Shown: positions 8,168 to 18,300 of the stretch, piece by piece | How positions within the stretch are numbered: position 1 is the first letter of the stretch | Layout: the number at the start of each line of letters is the position of its first letter | Assembly (NCBI RefSeq): GCF_009861505.1 | Contig: NZ_WTFT01000008.1 | Span: forward strand, 309,727-373,726 | DNA length: 64,000 bases | Reading direction: 5' to 3' | DNA from: Pseudomonas izuensis | GTDB taxonomy: Bacteria > Pseudomonadota > Gammaproteobacteria > Pseudomonadales > Pseudomonadaceae | Position numbers and translations under genes: made by a program | The notes under the pieces: generated by a model | Seen by the model: only the letters and a program-made list of their open reading frames with translations | Databases searched by the model: none | Told to the model about the DNA's origin: nothing

Positions 8168-9337
8168 ATGAATACCGCCGTCAACGCCAACGTAGTCCAT
8201 GAATCCGAAGCCCAGCGCCAACACGCCCGGGTCAAAATCCCGGCCAAGCTGCGTTTCTTCGGACCCGACCGTACACCGGTCGAAGCGCGAGTGATCGACC
8301 TGTCCGCCGGTGGCCTGGCGTTCAACGCCGGTCAGTTGCCGCTGAAGATGGGTGACGTGTACAAGGCCCGCCTGCAATTCGTCATCGACAACCTCGGCCT
8401 GGCCATGGATGTGGAACTGCAGGTGCGTTCCTACGATCGCGATACCGGTCGTACCGGCTGCCAGTTCCAGAACCTGGAACCACGAGATATCTCGACCCTG
8501 CGGCACCTGATCACCTCGCACCTGGCCGGCGACATCGTCAGCATCGGCGAAGTGCTGGCGACCCTGCAGCGCGACAACTTCACCAAGGCGCGCAAGATGA
8601 AGGACGGCGGCCATGGCATGACCGCGTTCGGGCGCATGAAAGCCGTGACCTTCAGCCTGGGGGTTTTCGTCGTTGGCCTGGCCGCGTTCGGGTTCATTTT
8701 CAAGTCGGTGTACGGCATGTACTTCGTCAGCCACGCCCAGGCCGGTCTGGTCAGCGTGCCGGGCGTGAACATCACCATGCCCCGCGACGGTACCGTGCAA
8801 AGCCTGGTGAAAGGCGACGGCGTGGCCGCCAAGGGCGCACCGCTGGCGACGTTCAGCACCAGCATGCTCGACGTGCTCAAGGGCCATCTGCAAGACGACC
8901 AACTGACACCCGCCAAGGTTGAAGAACTGTTTGGCAAGCAAATGACCGGGACCCTGACGTCGCCGTGCGATTGCACCGTGGCCCAGCAAATGGTTTCCGA
9001 CGGCCAGTACGCCAGCAAGGGCGACGTGATCTTCCAACTGGTGCCACGCAACACCGAAGCCAATGTCGAAGCGCGCTTCTCCTACCGTCAGTTCGGCGAC
9101 GTGCGGCCAGGCACCGCCGTGCGCTTCCAGATCGCCGGTGAAGACAAGACCCGCACCGGCAAGATCGTCAGCAGCACCAGCCTGAAAAGCGCCGACCTGT
9201 CGTCCGACATCCGCGTCCTGATCCAGCCGGACGAAGCCCTGGACAGCACCCTCGCCGGCCGTCCGGTGGAAGTGAACAGCGACCGCGGCCCGAACCTGAA
9301 CTGGCTGATCGACAAAGCCATGGCGGCTGGTCTGTAA
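8168..9337 (+). CDS. alg44: Alginate co-polymerase Alg44, c-di-GMP-binding PilZ protein
   Basis: This 389-residue inner-membrane protein activates Alg8 when c-di-GMP binds. The N-terminal PilZ domain shows both c-di-GMP motifs at canonical positions: QRxxxR with Arg17 and Arg21, and DLSAGG with Asp44 and Ser46. One membrane helix (FSLGVFVVGLAAFGFIF, near residue 165) leads to a periplasmic HlyD-like domain. The ATG at 8168 gives PilZ numbering identical to P. aeruginosa Alg44, which supports the start. algK follows with only a short gap. Confidence 0.95.
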   Translation: MNTAVNANVVHESEAQRQHARVKIPAKLRFFGPDRTPVEARVIDLSAGGLAFNAGQLPLKMGDVYKARLQFVIDNLGLAMDVELQVRSYDRDTGRTGCQFQNLEPRDISTLRHLITSHLAGDIVSIGEVLATLQRDNFTKARKMKDGGHGMTAFGRMKAVTFSLGVFVVGLAAFGFIFKSVYGMYFVSHAQAGLVSVPGVNITMPRDGTVQSLVKGDGVAAKGAPLATFSTSMLDVLKGHLQDDQLTPAKVEELFGKQMTGTLTSPCDCTVAQQMVSDGQYASKGDVIFQLVPRNTEANVEARFSYRQFGDVRPGTAVRFQIAGEDKTRTGKIVSSTSLKSADLSSDIRVLIQPDEALDSTLAGRPVEVNSDRGPNLNWLIDKAMAAGL

Positions 9338-9352
9338 CCGGAGGACATGCCT

Positions 9353-10849
9353 GTGAAGACCCCTATCCTCAACACACCGCCGACCCTGTGGGAGCGAGCC
9401 TGCTCGCGATGGGTTCAGCGTGGTGTCTCTGATGTACCGAGTTGTTTGCATCGCGAGCAGGCTCACTCCTACATGGGAACAGTGTGTGCCTTGGCATTGG
9501 CGGTGAGCCTCGCCGGTTGCGCCGGCCTGCCTGACCAGCGCCTGGCCAACGAAGCCCTCAAACGTGGCGACACCGCCACCGCCGCCGCGAACTATCAGCA
9601 GCTGGCAGACCTGGGCTACAGCGAGGCCCAAGTTGGCTTGGCCGACCTTCAGGTCGACAGCCACGACCCCGCGCAAATGAAACAGGCCGAGGCGACTTAC
9701 CGCGCCGCCGCCAGTGTTTCCCCGCGCGCCCAGGCGCGTCTCGGTCGTCTGCTGGTGGCCAAGCCCGGCGCCACCGAAGCCGAACATCACGAAGCCGAGG
9801 GCCTGCTGAAAAAAGCCGCAGCCGCTGGCGAAGGCAACACCCTGATCCCGTTGGCGATGCTGTACCTGCAATACCCGCACAGTTTCCCCAACGTCGATGC
9901 GCAAAAGCAGATCAGCCAATGGCGTGCCGAAGGCAAGCCGGAAGCGGGCCTGGCCCAAGTGCTGCTGTATCGCACCCAGGGCACCTACGACCAGCATCTG
10001 GATGATGTGGAAAAAATCTGCAAAGCCGCAATCAACACCACCGACATTTGCTATGTCGAACTGGCCACGGTCTATCAGAAAAAAGCCCAGCCTGAGCAGC
10101 AGGCCGAGCTGATCAAACAGCTGCAGGCGGCGCACAGTCGCGGCACTGTTTCCGCTCAACGGGTGGACAGCGTGGCCCGCGTGCTCGCCGATCCGACCCT
10201 GGGCAAGACCGACGAAAAAACCGCGCAGTCGCTGCTCGAACCGATCGCACCGGGCTACCCGGCGTCGTGGGTCACCCTCGCGCAGTTGCTCTACGACTTC
10301 CCTGAACTGGGCGATGTCGATCAAATGATGAAGTACCTCGACAACGGCCGTGCCGCCGACCAGCCGCGCGCCGAACTGTTGCTGGGCAAGCTCTACTACG
10401 AAGGCAAAATGGTCCCGGCCGACGCCAAGGTCGCCGAAGAACATTTCCAGAAAGCCGTCGGCCGCGAAGTCGCCGCCGATTACTACCTCGGCCAGATCTA
10501 TCGCCGTGGCTACCTGGGCAAGGTCTATCCGCAGAAGGCCCTCGACCACCTGCTGACCGCTGCACGAAACGGCCAGAACAGCGCCGACTTCGCCATCGCC
10601 CAACTGTTTTCCCAAGGCAAAGGCACCAAGCCTGACCCGCTGAGCGCGTATGTGTTCAGCCAGCTCGCCAAAGCCCAAAACACCCCGCAAGCCACCGAGC
10701 TTGCACAAACACTCGAAGCCCAACTGCCGCCTGCGCAGCTGGCCGAGGCCCAGCGCCTGTTGAAACAGGAACAGGCGACCCGTGGTGCGCTTAGCCAGAA
10801 CACTCCGCAACTGCAGGCCCTGCAAGAAGACGGCGAGGAATCCCTATGA
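9353..10849 (+). CDS. algK: Alginate export scaffold lipoprotein AlgK, with a REPIN inside its signal-peptide region
   Basis: AlgK is an outer-membrane lipoprotein of Sel1/TPR-like repeats that helps assemble the AlgE secretin-like pore. The mature part ([18 protein letters not shown] onward) is full length. The start is unusual. GTG at 9353 has GGAGG eight bases upstream and encodes (M)KTPILNT, but then about 94 bp of REPIN runs in frame before [11 protein letters not shown], the hydrophobic stretch and lipobox. The acceptor Cys is thus residue 56 instead of about 20. An ATG at 9473 would give a 16-residue signal with no positive charge and no clear ribosome site. An ATG at 9347 is too close to GGAGG. 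Its stop overlaps algE by ATGA. Confidence 0.9.
   Translation: MKTPILNTPPTLWERACSRWVQRGVSDVPSCLHREQAHSYMGTVCALALAVSLAGCAGLPDQRLANEALKRGDTATAAANYQQLADLGYSEAQVGLADLQVDSHDPAQMKQAEATYRAAASVSPRAQARLGRLLVAKPGATEAEHHEAEGLLKKAAAAGEGNTLIPLAMLYLQYPHSFPNVDAQKQISQWRAEGKPEAGLAQVLLYRTQGTYDQHLDDVEKICKAAINTTDICYVELATVYQKKAQPEQQAELIKQLQAAHSRGTVSAQRVDSVARVLADPTLGKTDEKTAQSLLEPIAPGYPASWVTLAQLLYDFPELGDVDQMMKYLDNGRAADQPRAELLLGKLYYEGKMVPADAKVAEEHFQKAVGREVAADYYLGQIYRRGYLGKVYPQKALDHLLTAARNGQNSADFAIAQLFSQGKGTKPDPLSAYVFSQLAKAQNTPQATELAQTLEAQLPPAQLAEAQRLLKQEQATRGALSQNTPQLQALQEDGEESL
9384..9477. repeat. REPIN (class B, GAGCCTGCTCGCGA type) inside algK coding region
   Basis: CCCTGTGGGAGCGAGCCTGC ... GCAGGCTCACTCCTACATGG; the arms pair with one main mismatch (GCTCACTCC for GCTCGCTCC). 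It sits between the first eight codons of algK and the hydrophobic core of its signal peptide, with no stop codon in the algK frame. Confidence 0.9.
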
Positions 10850-12330
10850 AATTGAATCCATTCGTACAGGCTGGCATCGGCCTGACATTCGCGCTGATCT
10901 GGTCGTGCCCGACACTGGCCGCGATGACTGAAGAACCGAAGAACTTCGGCCTTGAAGTGAAAATCACCGGCCAGTCCGAAGACGACCGTGACCTCGGCAC
11001 CCGCAGCGGCGGCGACGTCAATGGCGTCGGCCTCGACCTGCGCCCGTGGGTCTACGGCGAGAGCGGCGCATGGAGTGCCTACGCCATGGGTCAGGCGGTG
11101 ACGTCCACTGACATCATCGAGACCGACACCCTGCAACAGTCCGACGGCGCCGAGAATACCGACAACAGTGATCGCCAGACCAAGAAAAACTACCTGGCGA
11201 TGCGTGAATTCTGGGTCGGCTACAGCGGCTTCACGCCCTACCCTGGCGAGATCCTGAAATTCGGTCGCCAGCGCCTGCGCAACGACGACGGCCAATGGCG
11301 CGACACCAACATCGAAGCGCTGAACTGGACCTTCGACACCACCCTGTTGCGCGCCAACGCCGGTGTCGCCGAACGCTTCAGCGAGTACCGCACCGACTTG
11401 AAAGAGCTGGCGCCAAAGGACAAGGATCGCCTGCACGCCTACGCCGATGCGGCATATCAGTGGACACCGGGCAACTGGGTCGGCATTCGCGGTCACCACA
11501 CCCATGACAACGGCAAGCTCGACTACCCGGAACCGGGCGTGCCGGCCGATTCGCTGGACAAGAAACAGAACGGCGACATCAGTTGGCTGGGCCTGACCGC
11601 TGACAGCGACGCCTACAACTGGCGCAACACCAACACGGTCAATTACTGGGGCAGCATCACCGGCATGCGCGGCGACACCGATACGGTCAACCCGCTGAAC
11701 GCCGATGGCACGCCTCCGACCGAAGCCAAGCGCGGTGAAGACCTCAACGGCTGGGCCACCGATGTCGGCGTGCGCTTGCGCCTCGATCCGCAATGGCAAG
11801 TCGGTGCGGCCTACGCCCGTGCCAGTGCCGATTACGAACAGAACGGCCTGGAAAGCAACCGCTCGAACTTCACCGGCACCCGCTCGCGGGTGCACCGTTT
11901 CGGCGAAGCCTTCCGCGGCGAAATGAACAACCTGCAAACCGCGACGCTGTTCGGTTCGTGGATGCTCAACGACGAATACGATGCCAGCCTGATCTACCAC
12001 AAGTTCTGGCGTGTCGACGGCAACAAGCCGGTCGGCAGCAACGGCATCAACGCCGTCGAGAACAACACCGACGACGTCACCGGCGCCGTGCTGTCCAGCA
12101 CTTCGCTGCCGCTGAACGATGGTGAGAAAGACATGGGTCAGGAGATGGACCTGGTGGTCACCAAGTACTTCAAACAGGGCCTGTTGCCGGCGGCGTTGAG
12201 CCAGTCGATCGACGAGCCTTCAGCCCTGGTGCGGTTCCGTGGCGGCGTGTTCAAGCCTGGTGACGCCTATGGCAGTCAGGTCGATTCGTACATGCACCGC
12301 GCGTTCATCGACGTGATCTGGCGCTTCTGA
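10846..12330 (+). CDS. algE: Alginate outer-membrane porin AlgE
   Basis: AlgE is an 18-stranded beta-barrel that exports alginate through the outer membrane. The 494 residues begin with a signal peptide ([19 protein letters not shown]...TLAA). The mature sequence is rich in alternating aromatic and polar strands ([22 protein letters not shown]) and ends in an aromatic residue (VIWRF), as barrels do. The start overlaps the algK stop (ATGA), so the two are translationally coupled. Confidence 0.95.
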   Translation: MKLNPFVQAGIGLTFALIWSCPTLAAMTEEPKNFGLEVKITGQSEDDRDLGTRSGGDVNGVGLDLRPWVYGESGAWSAYAMGQAVTSTDIIETDTLQQSDGAENTDNSDRQTKKNYLAMREFWVGYSGFTPYPGEILKFGRQRLRNDDGQWRDTNIEALNWTFDTTLLRANAGVAERFSEYRTDLKELAPKDKDRLHAYADAAYQWTPGNWVGIRGHHTHDNGKLDYPEPGVPADSLDKKQNGDISWLGLTADSDAYNWRNTNTVNYWGSITGMRGDTDTVNPLNADGTPPTEAKRGEDLNGWATDVGVRLRLDPQWQVGAAYARASADYEQNGLESNRSNFTGTRSRVHRFGEAFRGEMNNLQTATLFGSWMLNDEYDASLIYHKFWRVDGNKPVGSNGINAVENNTDDVTGAVLSSTSLPLNDGEKDMGQEMDLVVTKYFKQGLLPAALSQSIDEPSALVRFRGGVFKPGDAYGSQVDSYMHRAFIDVIWRF

Positions 12331-12356
12331 TGCACATTGCGAAGGGAGTCTCCCAG

Positions 12357-13931
12357 ATGAATCATCAAGCCCGAAAAGGCTCGATCAGCCTGCTGGCCGG
12401 TGCGATGCTGCTGGCCAGTACGGTTGCCTTCGCCAATGTGGAGCCGGCCGCGAAGCCAGTAACCATGGGCAAGGGGCTACAACAGGCCAAGACCTACACC
12501 GTCAGCAGCGCGCCAACCGAGCCTCTGGAACTGGCCACGCCGAAACTGCCGGACCTCTCGGGCTACACCGCCGAGGCCATCGCCGCGAAAATCGTGCGCA
12601 GCAAGGTCGGCAAAATCAGCGTGCGCCGGATGATGCAGGAAGACGCCCTGAAGGACTTCATCGGCGGCGACAACAAGATGGCCGAGTGGGTGGTGCGTCA
12701 GCACGGTATCCCCCAGGCGATCTTCGTCGACGACGGTTACATGAACCTCAAGGACCTGGCGAAGAAGCAACCCAAGTACGTCATCGAAACCGCACCAGGG
12801 GTTTACCTGGCAAAGTTGCCGATCGTGGTCGGCCGCCACGGCATCCTGGAAATCGACAAACAGACCCAGGAATTGCGCCTGTCCCAGGAGGCCGGTTCGT
12901 TCCTGGTCAACGACGGCCAGCTGTTTGTGCGTGACACTAAAATCACCGGTTGGCGCGAGAAGGATAACGGCCCGGCAACGTTCAACTCGCCCAAGGAATT
13001 TCGTCCGTTCCTGCTGGCCTGGGGCGGCACCGAGACCTACATCGCCAACAGCAAGATCGCCAGTTTCGGCTACGCCAACAGTAAGTCCTACGGCGTGAGT
13101 ATTTCCCAGTACACGCCGAACATGGCCAAGGTGCTCAAGCGTCCTGAACCGACCGGCTGGATCGTCGGCTCCGAGTTCTCGGACATGTGGTACGGCTTCT
13201 ACTGCTACGAAACCCGCGACTTCGTGGTCAAGGGCAACACCTACAAAGACAACATCGTCTACGGCATCGACCCCCACGACCGTTCCCATCGTTTGATCAT
13301 TGCCGACAACACGGTGTTTGGTACGAAGAAGAAGCACGGGATCATTATTTCCCGTGAGGTCAACGACAGCTTCATCTTCAACAACCGCAGCTACGACAAC
13401 CACCTCTCAGGGCTGGTGATCGACCGTAACAGCGTGAACAACCTGATTGCCCACAACGAGATCTACCAGAACCACACCGACGGCATCACCCTCTACGAGA
13501 GTGCCGACAACCTGCTGTGGGGCAACAAGGTGCTCAGCAACCGTCGCCACGGTATCCGCATTCGTAACAGCGTGAACATTCGCCTCTACGAAAACGTCGC
13601 CATGGCCAACGGCCTGACCGGTGTCTACGGGCACATCAAGGACCTCACCGACACTGACCGCGACATCAAGCTCGACCCGTTCGACGCCCAGGTGTCGCTG
13701 ATCGTGGTCGGCGGCGAACTGGCGGCCAACGGCAGCGGCCCGCTGTCCATCGACTCGCCGTTGAGCGTCGAGCTGTATCGCGTGTCCATGCTCGCGCCGA
13801 CCAAATCCAGCGGCATCAGCTTCACCGGCATCCTTGGCGAGCGCCAGGATGAAATTCTCGACCTGCTGGTACGCCAGCAGAAAGCCGTGCTGATCGACCC
13901 TGTCGAACGCCAGACCGAAATGCAGGACTGA
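12357..13931 (+). CDS. algG: Mannuronan C5-epimerase AlgG
   Basis: AlgG converts some mannuronate residues of the polymer to guluronate in the periplasm. The 524-residue protein has a signal peptide (MNHQARKGSISLLAGAMLLASTVAFA) and a right-handed beta-helix with CASH/NosD-like repeats. It carries the catalytic DPHDRS motif (YGIDPHDRSH, near residue 311). I choose the ATG at 12357, preceded by GGGAG at eight bases, over the ATG at 12330, which overlaps the algE stop and lacks a ribosome site. Confidence 0.95.
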   Translation: MNHQARKGSISLLAGAMLLASTVAFANVEPAAKPVTMGKGLQQAKTYTVSSAPTEPLELATPKLPDLSGYTAEAIAAKIVRSKVGKISVRRMMQEDALKDFIGGDNKMAEWVVRQHGIPQAIFVDDGYMNLKDLAKKQPKYVIETAPGVYLAKLPIVVGRHGILEIDKQTQELRLSQEAGSFLVNDGQLFVRDTKITGWREKDNGPATFNSPKEFRPFLLAWGGTETYIANSKIASFGYANSKSYGVSISQYTPNMAKVLKRPEPTGWIVGSEFSDMWYGFYCYETRDFVVKGNTYKDNIVYGIDPHDRSHRLIIADNTVFGTKKKHGIIISREVNDSFIFNNRSYDNHLSGLVIDRNSVNNLIAHNEIYQNHTDGITLYESADNLLWGNKVLSNRRHGIRIRNSVNIRLYENVAMANGLTGVYGHIKDLTDTDRDIKLDPFDAQVSLIVVGGELAANGSGPLSIDSPLSVELYRVSMLAPTKSSGISFTGILGERQDEILDLLVRQQKAVLIDPVERQTEMQD

Positions 13932-13941
13932 GGATAATTTT

Positions 13942-15387
13942 ATGCACCCACACTTGATCAAATTACTCAGCCTGTCGGCCCTGACCGCCGGCATTCTCGC
14001 GGCCAGCACCGGCGCCAGAGCCGACGAAGCACAAGCGCCGAAGTTCTCTGCCGAACCCTGCTGCAGCCTGTGCCCGGCCGCCCATGATGCGAAGAACTAC
14101 ACCACCCGCTATCAGCAGAACTTCACCACGCTGGTGCAGGCCCAGGGCGACTGGCTGTTCCGTACGCAAGAAGACTTGCGCACCGAATTCGACACCTCGC
14201 CCGCCGGCTACAAGCGCATGAAGCAGCTGCACGATGCATTCAAGAGCAAAGGCGTGGAGCTGGTTGTCGTGTACCAGCCGACCCGTGGCCTGGTGAACCG
14301 CAACAAGCTCAACCCGGCCGAGAAAGCCAGCTTCGATTTCGACAAGGCATTGAAGAACTACAAGACCATGCTCGGACGTTTCGCAGCCATGGGTTACGTG
14401 GTGCCGGACCTGTCGCCGCTGACCAACGAATCGCTGCCCGACACCCTGCCCGCCCATGACTTCTACTTCCGCGGCGACCAGCACTGGACGCCGTATGGTG
14501 CCCAGCGCACGGCGAAAATCGTCGCTGAAAAGGTCAAGCAGATCCCGGCCTTCGCCGACATTCCCAAGCGTGAATTCGAGACCCATAAGTCGGGTCGCAT
14601 GGGCAAGACCGGAACATTGCACAACATGGCCGGTCAACTCTGTGGCACCAGCTACGCGATCCAATACATGGATCAATTCACCACCGAGCCGAAAGGCGAA
14701 GCAGGCGATGGCGATCTGTTCGGCGATTCCGGCAACCCGGAGATCACCCTGGTCGGCACCAGCCACAGTGGCAAGAACTACAACTTCGCCGGTTTCCTCG
14801 AAGAGGCCATCGGCGCCGACATTCTAAACGTGGCGTTCCCCGGTGGCGGCCTGGAAGGTTCGATGCTGCAGTACCTGGGCAGCGACGAGTTCCAGAAGCA
14901 CCCGCCGAAGATTCTCATCTGGGAGTTCTCGCCGCTCTATCGCCTCGACCAGGAAACCATCTACCGCCAGATGATGGCGTTGCTGGACAACGGTTGCGAA
15001 GGCAAGGAAGCACAGATGTCCGGCAGCACGACGTTGAAGCCGGGCAAAAACGAACTGATGGTCAACAGCAAAAACCTGAGCCTGCAAAACAGCAGTCACC
15101 AGGTCGACATCCGCTTCGCCGATACGTCGGTGAAAACCCTGCAAGCCACCCTCTGGTACATGAACGGGCGCCACGAGGACATCAAGATCGACAAACCGGA
15201 AACCTCCGAGACTGACGGGCGTTTCGCCTTCGAGTTGCGCACGGACGAAGACTGGGCCTCGCAGAACCTGCTGGCCGTCGAAGTCCAGGGCCCTGAAGCC
15301 GGTGCCGCGCCACAGAAGGTCGAAGCGAAAATCTGCAAACGCAACGTATTCCCGGGCGAGCAGCGTACTGCTTCGGTCGGGCAATGA
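13942..15387 (+). CDS. algX: Alginate O-acetyltransferase AlgX
   Basis: AlgX is a periplasmic SGNH-like enzyme with a C-terminal carbohydrate-binding domain; it transfers acetyl groups onto the polymer. The 481 residues include a signal peptide (ending STGARA). Catalytic Asp179 and His181 lie in [10 protein letters not shown] and the nucleophile is Ser274 in GTSHSG. These correspond to D174, H176 and S269 of the P. aeruginosa protein. A C-terminal beta domain starts near residue 345. The start ATG is 10 bp after algG. Confidence 0.95.
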   Translation: MHPHLIKLLSLSALTAGILAASTGARADEAQAPKFSAEPCCSLCPAAHDAKNYTTRYQQNFTTLVQAQGDWLFRTQEDLRTEFDTSPAGYKRMKQLHDAFKSKGVELVVVYQPTRGLVNRNKLNPAEKASFDFDKALKNYKTMLGRFAAMGYVVPDLSPLTNESLPDTLPAHDFYFRGDQHWTPYGAQRTAKIVAEKVKQIPAFADIPKREFETHKSGRMGKTGTLHNMAGQLCGTSYAIQYMDQFTTEPKGEAGDGDLFGDSGNPEITLVGTSHSGKNYNFAGFLEEAIGADILNVAFPGGGLEGSMLQYLGSDEFQKHPPKILIWEFSPLYRLDQETIYRQMMALLDNGCEGKEAQMSGSTTLKPGKNELMVNSKNLSLQNSSHQVDIRFADTSVKTLQATLWYMNGRHEDIKIDKPETSETDGRFAFELRTDEDWASQNLLAVEVQGPEAGAAPQKVEAKICKRNVFPGEQRTASVGQ

Positions 15388-15395
15388 GGACTGCC

Positions 15396-16511
15396 ATGCG
15401 AACTCCGACACTTGCGACACTGACGCTGTTGAGCCTGGCGATGTTTGCCGGCGCGACCCAGGCTGCCGCGCCACTGCGCCCGCCTCAGGGTTACTTCGCG
15501 CCCATCGAGAAAGTCAAAACCGGCGACAAGAGCGAAGGCTGCGATGCGATGCCGACGCCGTACACCGGCTCACTGCAATTTCGCAGCAAGTACGAAGGCT
15601 CGGACAAGGCCCGTGCAACCCTGAACGAGCAATCGGAAAAAGCCTTCCGTGACAGCACCGCCGACATCACCAAAATCGAGCGCGGCACCAGCAAGCGGGT
15701 GATGCAGTTCATGCGCGATGGGCGTCCGGAGCAACTGGAATGCACGCTCAACTGGTTGACGACCTGGGCTCGGGCGGATGCATTGATGTCCAGGGACTTC
15801 AACCACACCGGCAAATCCATGCGCAAATGGGCATTGGGCAGCATGGCGTCGTCGTACATTCGCCTGAAGTTCTCCGACTCCCATCCGCTGGCCAATCATC
15901 AGCAAGAGTCGCAGTTGATCGAAGCCTGGTTCAGCAAAATGGCCGATCAGGTGGTCAGCGACTGGGACAATCTGCCGCTGGAACAAACCAACAACCACTC
16001 GTACTGGGCTGCCTGGTCGGTGATGGCAACGTCCGTCGCCACCAACCGCCGCGACCTCTTCGACTGGGCCGTGAAGGAATACAAGGTCGGCGCCAACCAG
16101 ATCGACGCCGATGGCTACCTGCCCAATGAACTCAAGCGCCAGCAACGGGCGCTGGCCTACCACAACTACGCCCTGCCGCCGCTGGCGATGATTGCCAGTT
16201 TCGCCCAGGTCAACGGTGTGGACTTGCGCCAGGAAAACAACGGCGCCCTGAAACGCCTGGGTGATCGCGTGCTCGCCGGGGTGAAGGATCCGGAGCAGTT
16301 CGAGCAGAAGAACGGCAAGGAACAGGACATGACCGACCTGAAGATCGACTCGAAATTCGCCTGGCTCGAACCGTTCTGCACGCTCTACACCTGCGCGCCG
16401 GATGTGCTGCAGAAGAAACATGCCATGCAGCCGTTCAAGTCCTTCCGGCTCGGTGGTGACCTGACCAGGGTCTACGACCCGGCTAACGAGAAAGGCAACA
16501 AAGGTTCTTAA
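15396..16511 (+). CDS. algL: Alginate lyase AlgL
   Basis: AlgL is a periplasmic polysaccharide lyase (family 5) that degrades misplaced or stalled alginate. The 371 residues include a signal peptide ([23 protein letters not shown]) and the active-site motif NNHSYWAAW near residues 199-207. The ATG at 15396 is preceded by GAGGA at good distance. An ATG at 15384, overlapping the algX stop (ATGA), would add four residues and has a poorer ribosome site. A REPIN follows before algI. Confidence 0.94.
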   Translation: MRTPTLATLTLLSLAMFAGATQAAAPLRPPQGYFAPIEKVKTGDKSEGCDAMPTPYTGSLQFRSKYEGSDKARATLNEQSEKAFRDSTADITKIERGTSKRVMQFMRDGRPEQLECTLNWLTTWARADALMSRDFNHTGKSMRKWALGSMASSYIRLKFSDSHPLANHQQESQLIEAWFSKMADQVVSDWDNLPLEQTNNHSYWAAWSVMATSVATNRRDLFDWAVKEYKVGANQIDADGYLPNELKRQQRALAYHNYALPPLAMIASFAQVNGVDLRQENNGALKRLGDRVLAGVKDPEQFEQKNGKEQDMTDLKIDSKFAWLEPFCTLYTCAPDVLQKKHAMQPFKSFRLGGDLTRVYDPANEKGNKGS

Positions 16512-16523
16512 GACAAACACAAG

Positions 16524-16620
16524 CCCCTGTGGGAGCAAGGCTTGCCCGCGATGGCCTCACCGCGGTGCAACAGATGAACCGCGTCATCGTTCATCGCGGG
16601 CAAGCCTTGCTCCCACAGGG
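16524..16620. repeat. REPIN (class A) between algL and algI
   Basis: CCCCTGTGGGAGCAAGGCTT ... AAGCCTTGCTCCCACAGGG inside the alginate operon, starting 12 bp after the algL stop. Confidence 0.9.
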
Positions 16621-16650
16621 TTCAGTGTCAGGTTTGAGTTTTGTGTGATA

Positions 16651-16672
16651 CCCCCCGGTTTTCTGTGGGGGG
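16651..16672 (+). promoter_or_regulatory. C6/G6 hairpin upstream of algI
   Basis: CCCCCC (16651-16656) and GGGGGG (16667-16672) with a 10-nt loop, followed by TTT and a second run of seven G. It could act as an attenuator or transcript-end block between algL and algI. It lacks a long U-tract, so the function is a guess. Confidence 0.35.
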
Positions 16673-16723
16673 TTTGGGGGGGCCGTTGGCCCTTGAATGT
16701 TGGTTAAACAAGGAGAGATCGGG

Positions 16724-18289
16724 ATGGTTTTTTCGTCCAACGTATTCCTGTTTTTGTTCTTGCCGATCTTTCTCGGCTTGTACTACCTGAGCGGGCAACG
16801 CTATCGCAATTTGCTGCTGCTGATCGCCAGCTACGTGTTCTACGCCTGGTGGCGTGTGGACTTCCTGGCGCTGTTTGCCGCCGTTACGCTGTGGAACTAC
16901 TGGATCGGCCTGAAAGTCGGCGCCGCCGGGGTCAAGACCCAACCGGCGCAGCGCTGGCTGCTGCTCGGCGTGGCCGTCGACCTGTGCATCCTCGGCTACT
17001 TCAAGTACGCCAACTTCGGCGTCGATAGCATCAACGCGATGATGACGTCCGTGGGCCTTTCGCCGTTCATCCTGACCCACGTGTTGTTGCCGATCGGGAT
17101 CTCGTTCTACATCTTCGAGTCCATCAGCTACATCATCGACGTCTACCGTGGCGACACCCCGGCAACGCGCAACCTGATCGACTTCGCAGCGTTCGTGGCG
17201 ATCTTCCCGCACCTGATCGCCGGCCCCGTGTTGCGTTTTCGCGACCTTGCCGATCAGTTCAACAATCGCACCCACACCCTCGACAAGTTCTCCGAGGGCT
17301 GCACGCGGTTCATGCAGGGTTTCATCAAGAAAGTCTTCATCGCCGACACCCTCGCCGTGGTGGCCGACCATTGCTTCGCCCTGCAAAACCCGACCACGGG
17401 TGATGCCTGGCTCGGCGCCCTGGCGTACACCGCGCAGTTGTATTTCGACTTCTCCGGCTACAGCGACATGGCCATCGGCCTGGGCCTGATGATGGGTTTT
17501 CGCTTCATGGAAAACTTCAAGCAGCCGTATGTCAGCCAGTCGATCACCGAGTTCTGGCGGCGCTGGCACATCAGCCTGTCGACCTGGTTGCGTGACTATC
17601 TGTACATCACCCTGGGCGGTAACCGCAAAGGCACGCTGATGACCTATCGCAACCTGTTCCTGACCATGCTGCTCGGCGGTCTGTGGCACGGCGCGAATAT
17701 CACCTACATCGTCTGGGGCGCCTGGCACGGCATGTGGCTGGCTATTGAAAAAGCCATCGGCCTGAACACCACGCCACGCAGTTTCAACCCGATCCGCTGG
17801 GTACTGACCTTCCTGCTGGTGGTGATGGGCTGGGTGATTTTCCGTGCAGAAAACCTGCACGTCGCCGGTCGCATGTACGGCGCGATGTTCAGCTTCGGCG
17901 ACTGGTCGCTGTCGGAACTCAACCAGGCCAGCCTCACCGGCCTGCAAGTGGCGACGCTGATTGTGGCGTACGTGACTTTGGCGTTCTTCGGCTTGCGCGA
18001 CTTCTACACCCATCAGCCACCGGCCAAGACCAAACCCGAAGTGAATGTCGATGCCGACGGCCCGGCCGCCGCGACCGCCGGCACGATCAAAGCCGTGCCT
18101 GGGGATAACCCGGCCAGCATCCACCAGCCTGGCTACACCGTCGGCGTCGAAGCCCAGGTGCAACCGGCCTACTGGACCGCTGACTGGTCGCGCTACGTGA
18201 TGCGTGCGCTGGTGCTGCTGCTGTTCATCGCCTCGATTCTCAAACTCTCGGCGCAAAGCTTCTCGCCGTTCCTTTACTTCCAGTTCTGA
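16724..18289 (+). CDS. algI: Membrane-bound O-acyltransferase AlgI
   Basis: AlgI is an MBOAT-family inner-membrane protein thought to pass acetyl groups across the membrane to AlgJ and AlgX. The 521 residues contain many hydrophobic helices and the conserved histidine segments FWRRWHISLSTW (near residue 287) and GGLWHGAN (near residue 323). The ATG at 16724 has AAGGAG eight bases upstream and gives MVFSSNVFLFLFLPIF, the family's usual N-terminus. A soluble linker of about 55 residues precedes the last helix. Confidence 0.95.
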   Translation: MVFSSNVFLFLFLPIFLGLYYLSGQRYRNLLLLIASYVFYAWWRVDFLALFAAVTLWNYWIGLKVGAAGVKTQPAQRWLLLGVAVDLCILGYFKYANFGVDSINAMMTSVGLSPFILTHVLLPIGISFYIFESISYIIDVYRGDTPATRNLIDFAAFVAIFPHLIAGPVLRFRDLADQFNNRTHTLDKFSEGCTRFMQGFIKKVFIADTLAVVADHCFALQNPTTGDAWLGALAYTAQLYFDFSGYSDMAIGLGLMMGFRFMENFKQPYVSQSITEFWRRWHISLSTWLRDYLYITLGGNRKGTLMTYRNLFLTMLLGGLWHGANITYIVWGAWHGMWLAIEKAIGLNTTPRSFNPIRWVLTFLLVVMGWVIFRAENLHVAGRMYGAMFSFGDWSLSELNQASLTGLQVATLIVAYVTLAFFGLRDFYTHQPPAKTKPEVNVDADGPAAATAGTIKAVPGDNPASIHQPGYTVGVEAQVQPAYWTADWSRYVMRALVLLLFIASILKLSAQSFSPFLYFQF

Positions 18290-18300
18290 GGGATCTGACC

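Noticed and set aside
9473..9520. ATG 9473 as the certain start of algK
   Set aside because: It would remove the repeat from the protein, but there is no ribosome site at good distance and the 16-residue signal would have no positive charge. Kept only as an alternative.
8045..10825. A 926-codon open frame antisense to alg44 and algK
   Set aside because: GC-rich codon bias of the real genes on the other strand keeps this frame open. Its translation is low-complexity (Gly, Val, Gln, Arg) with no family resemblance and it crosses two well-supported genes.
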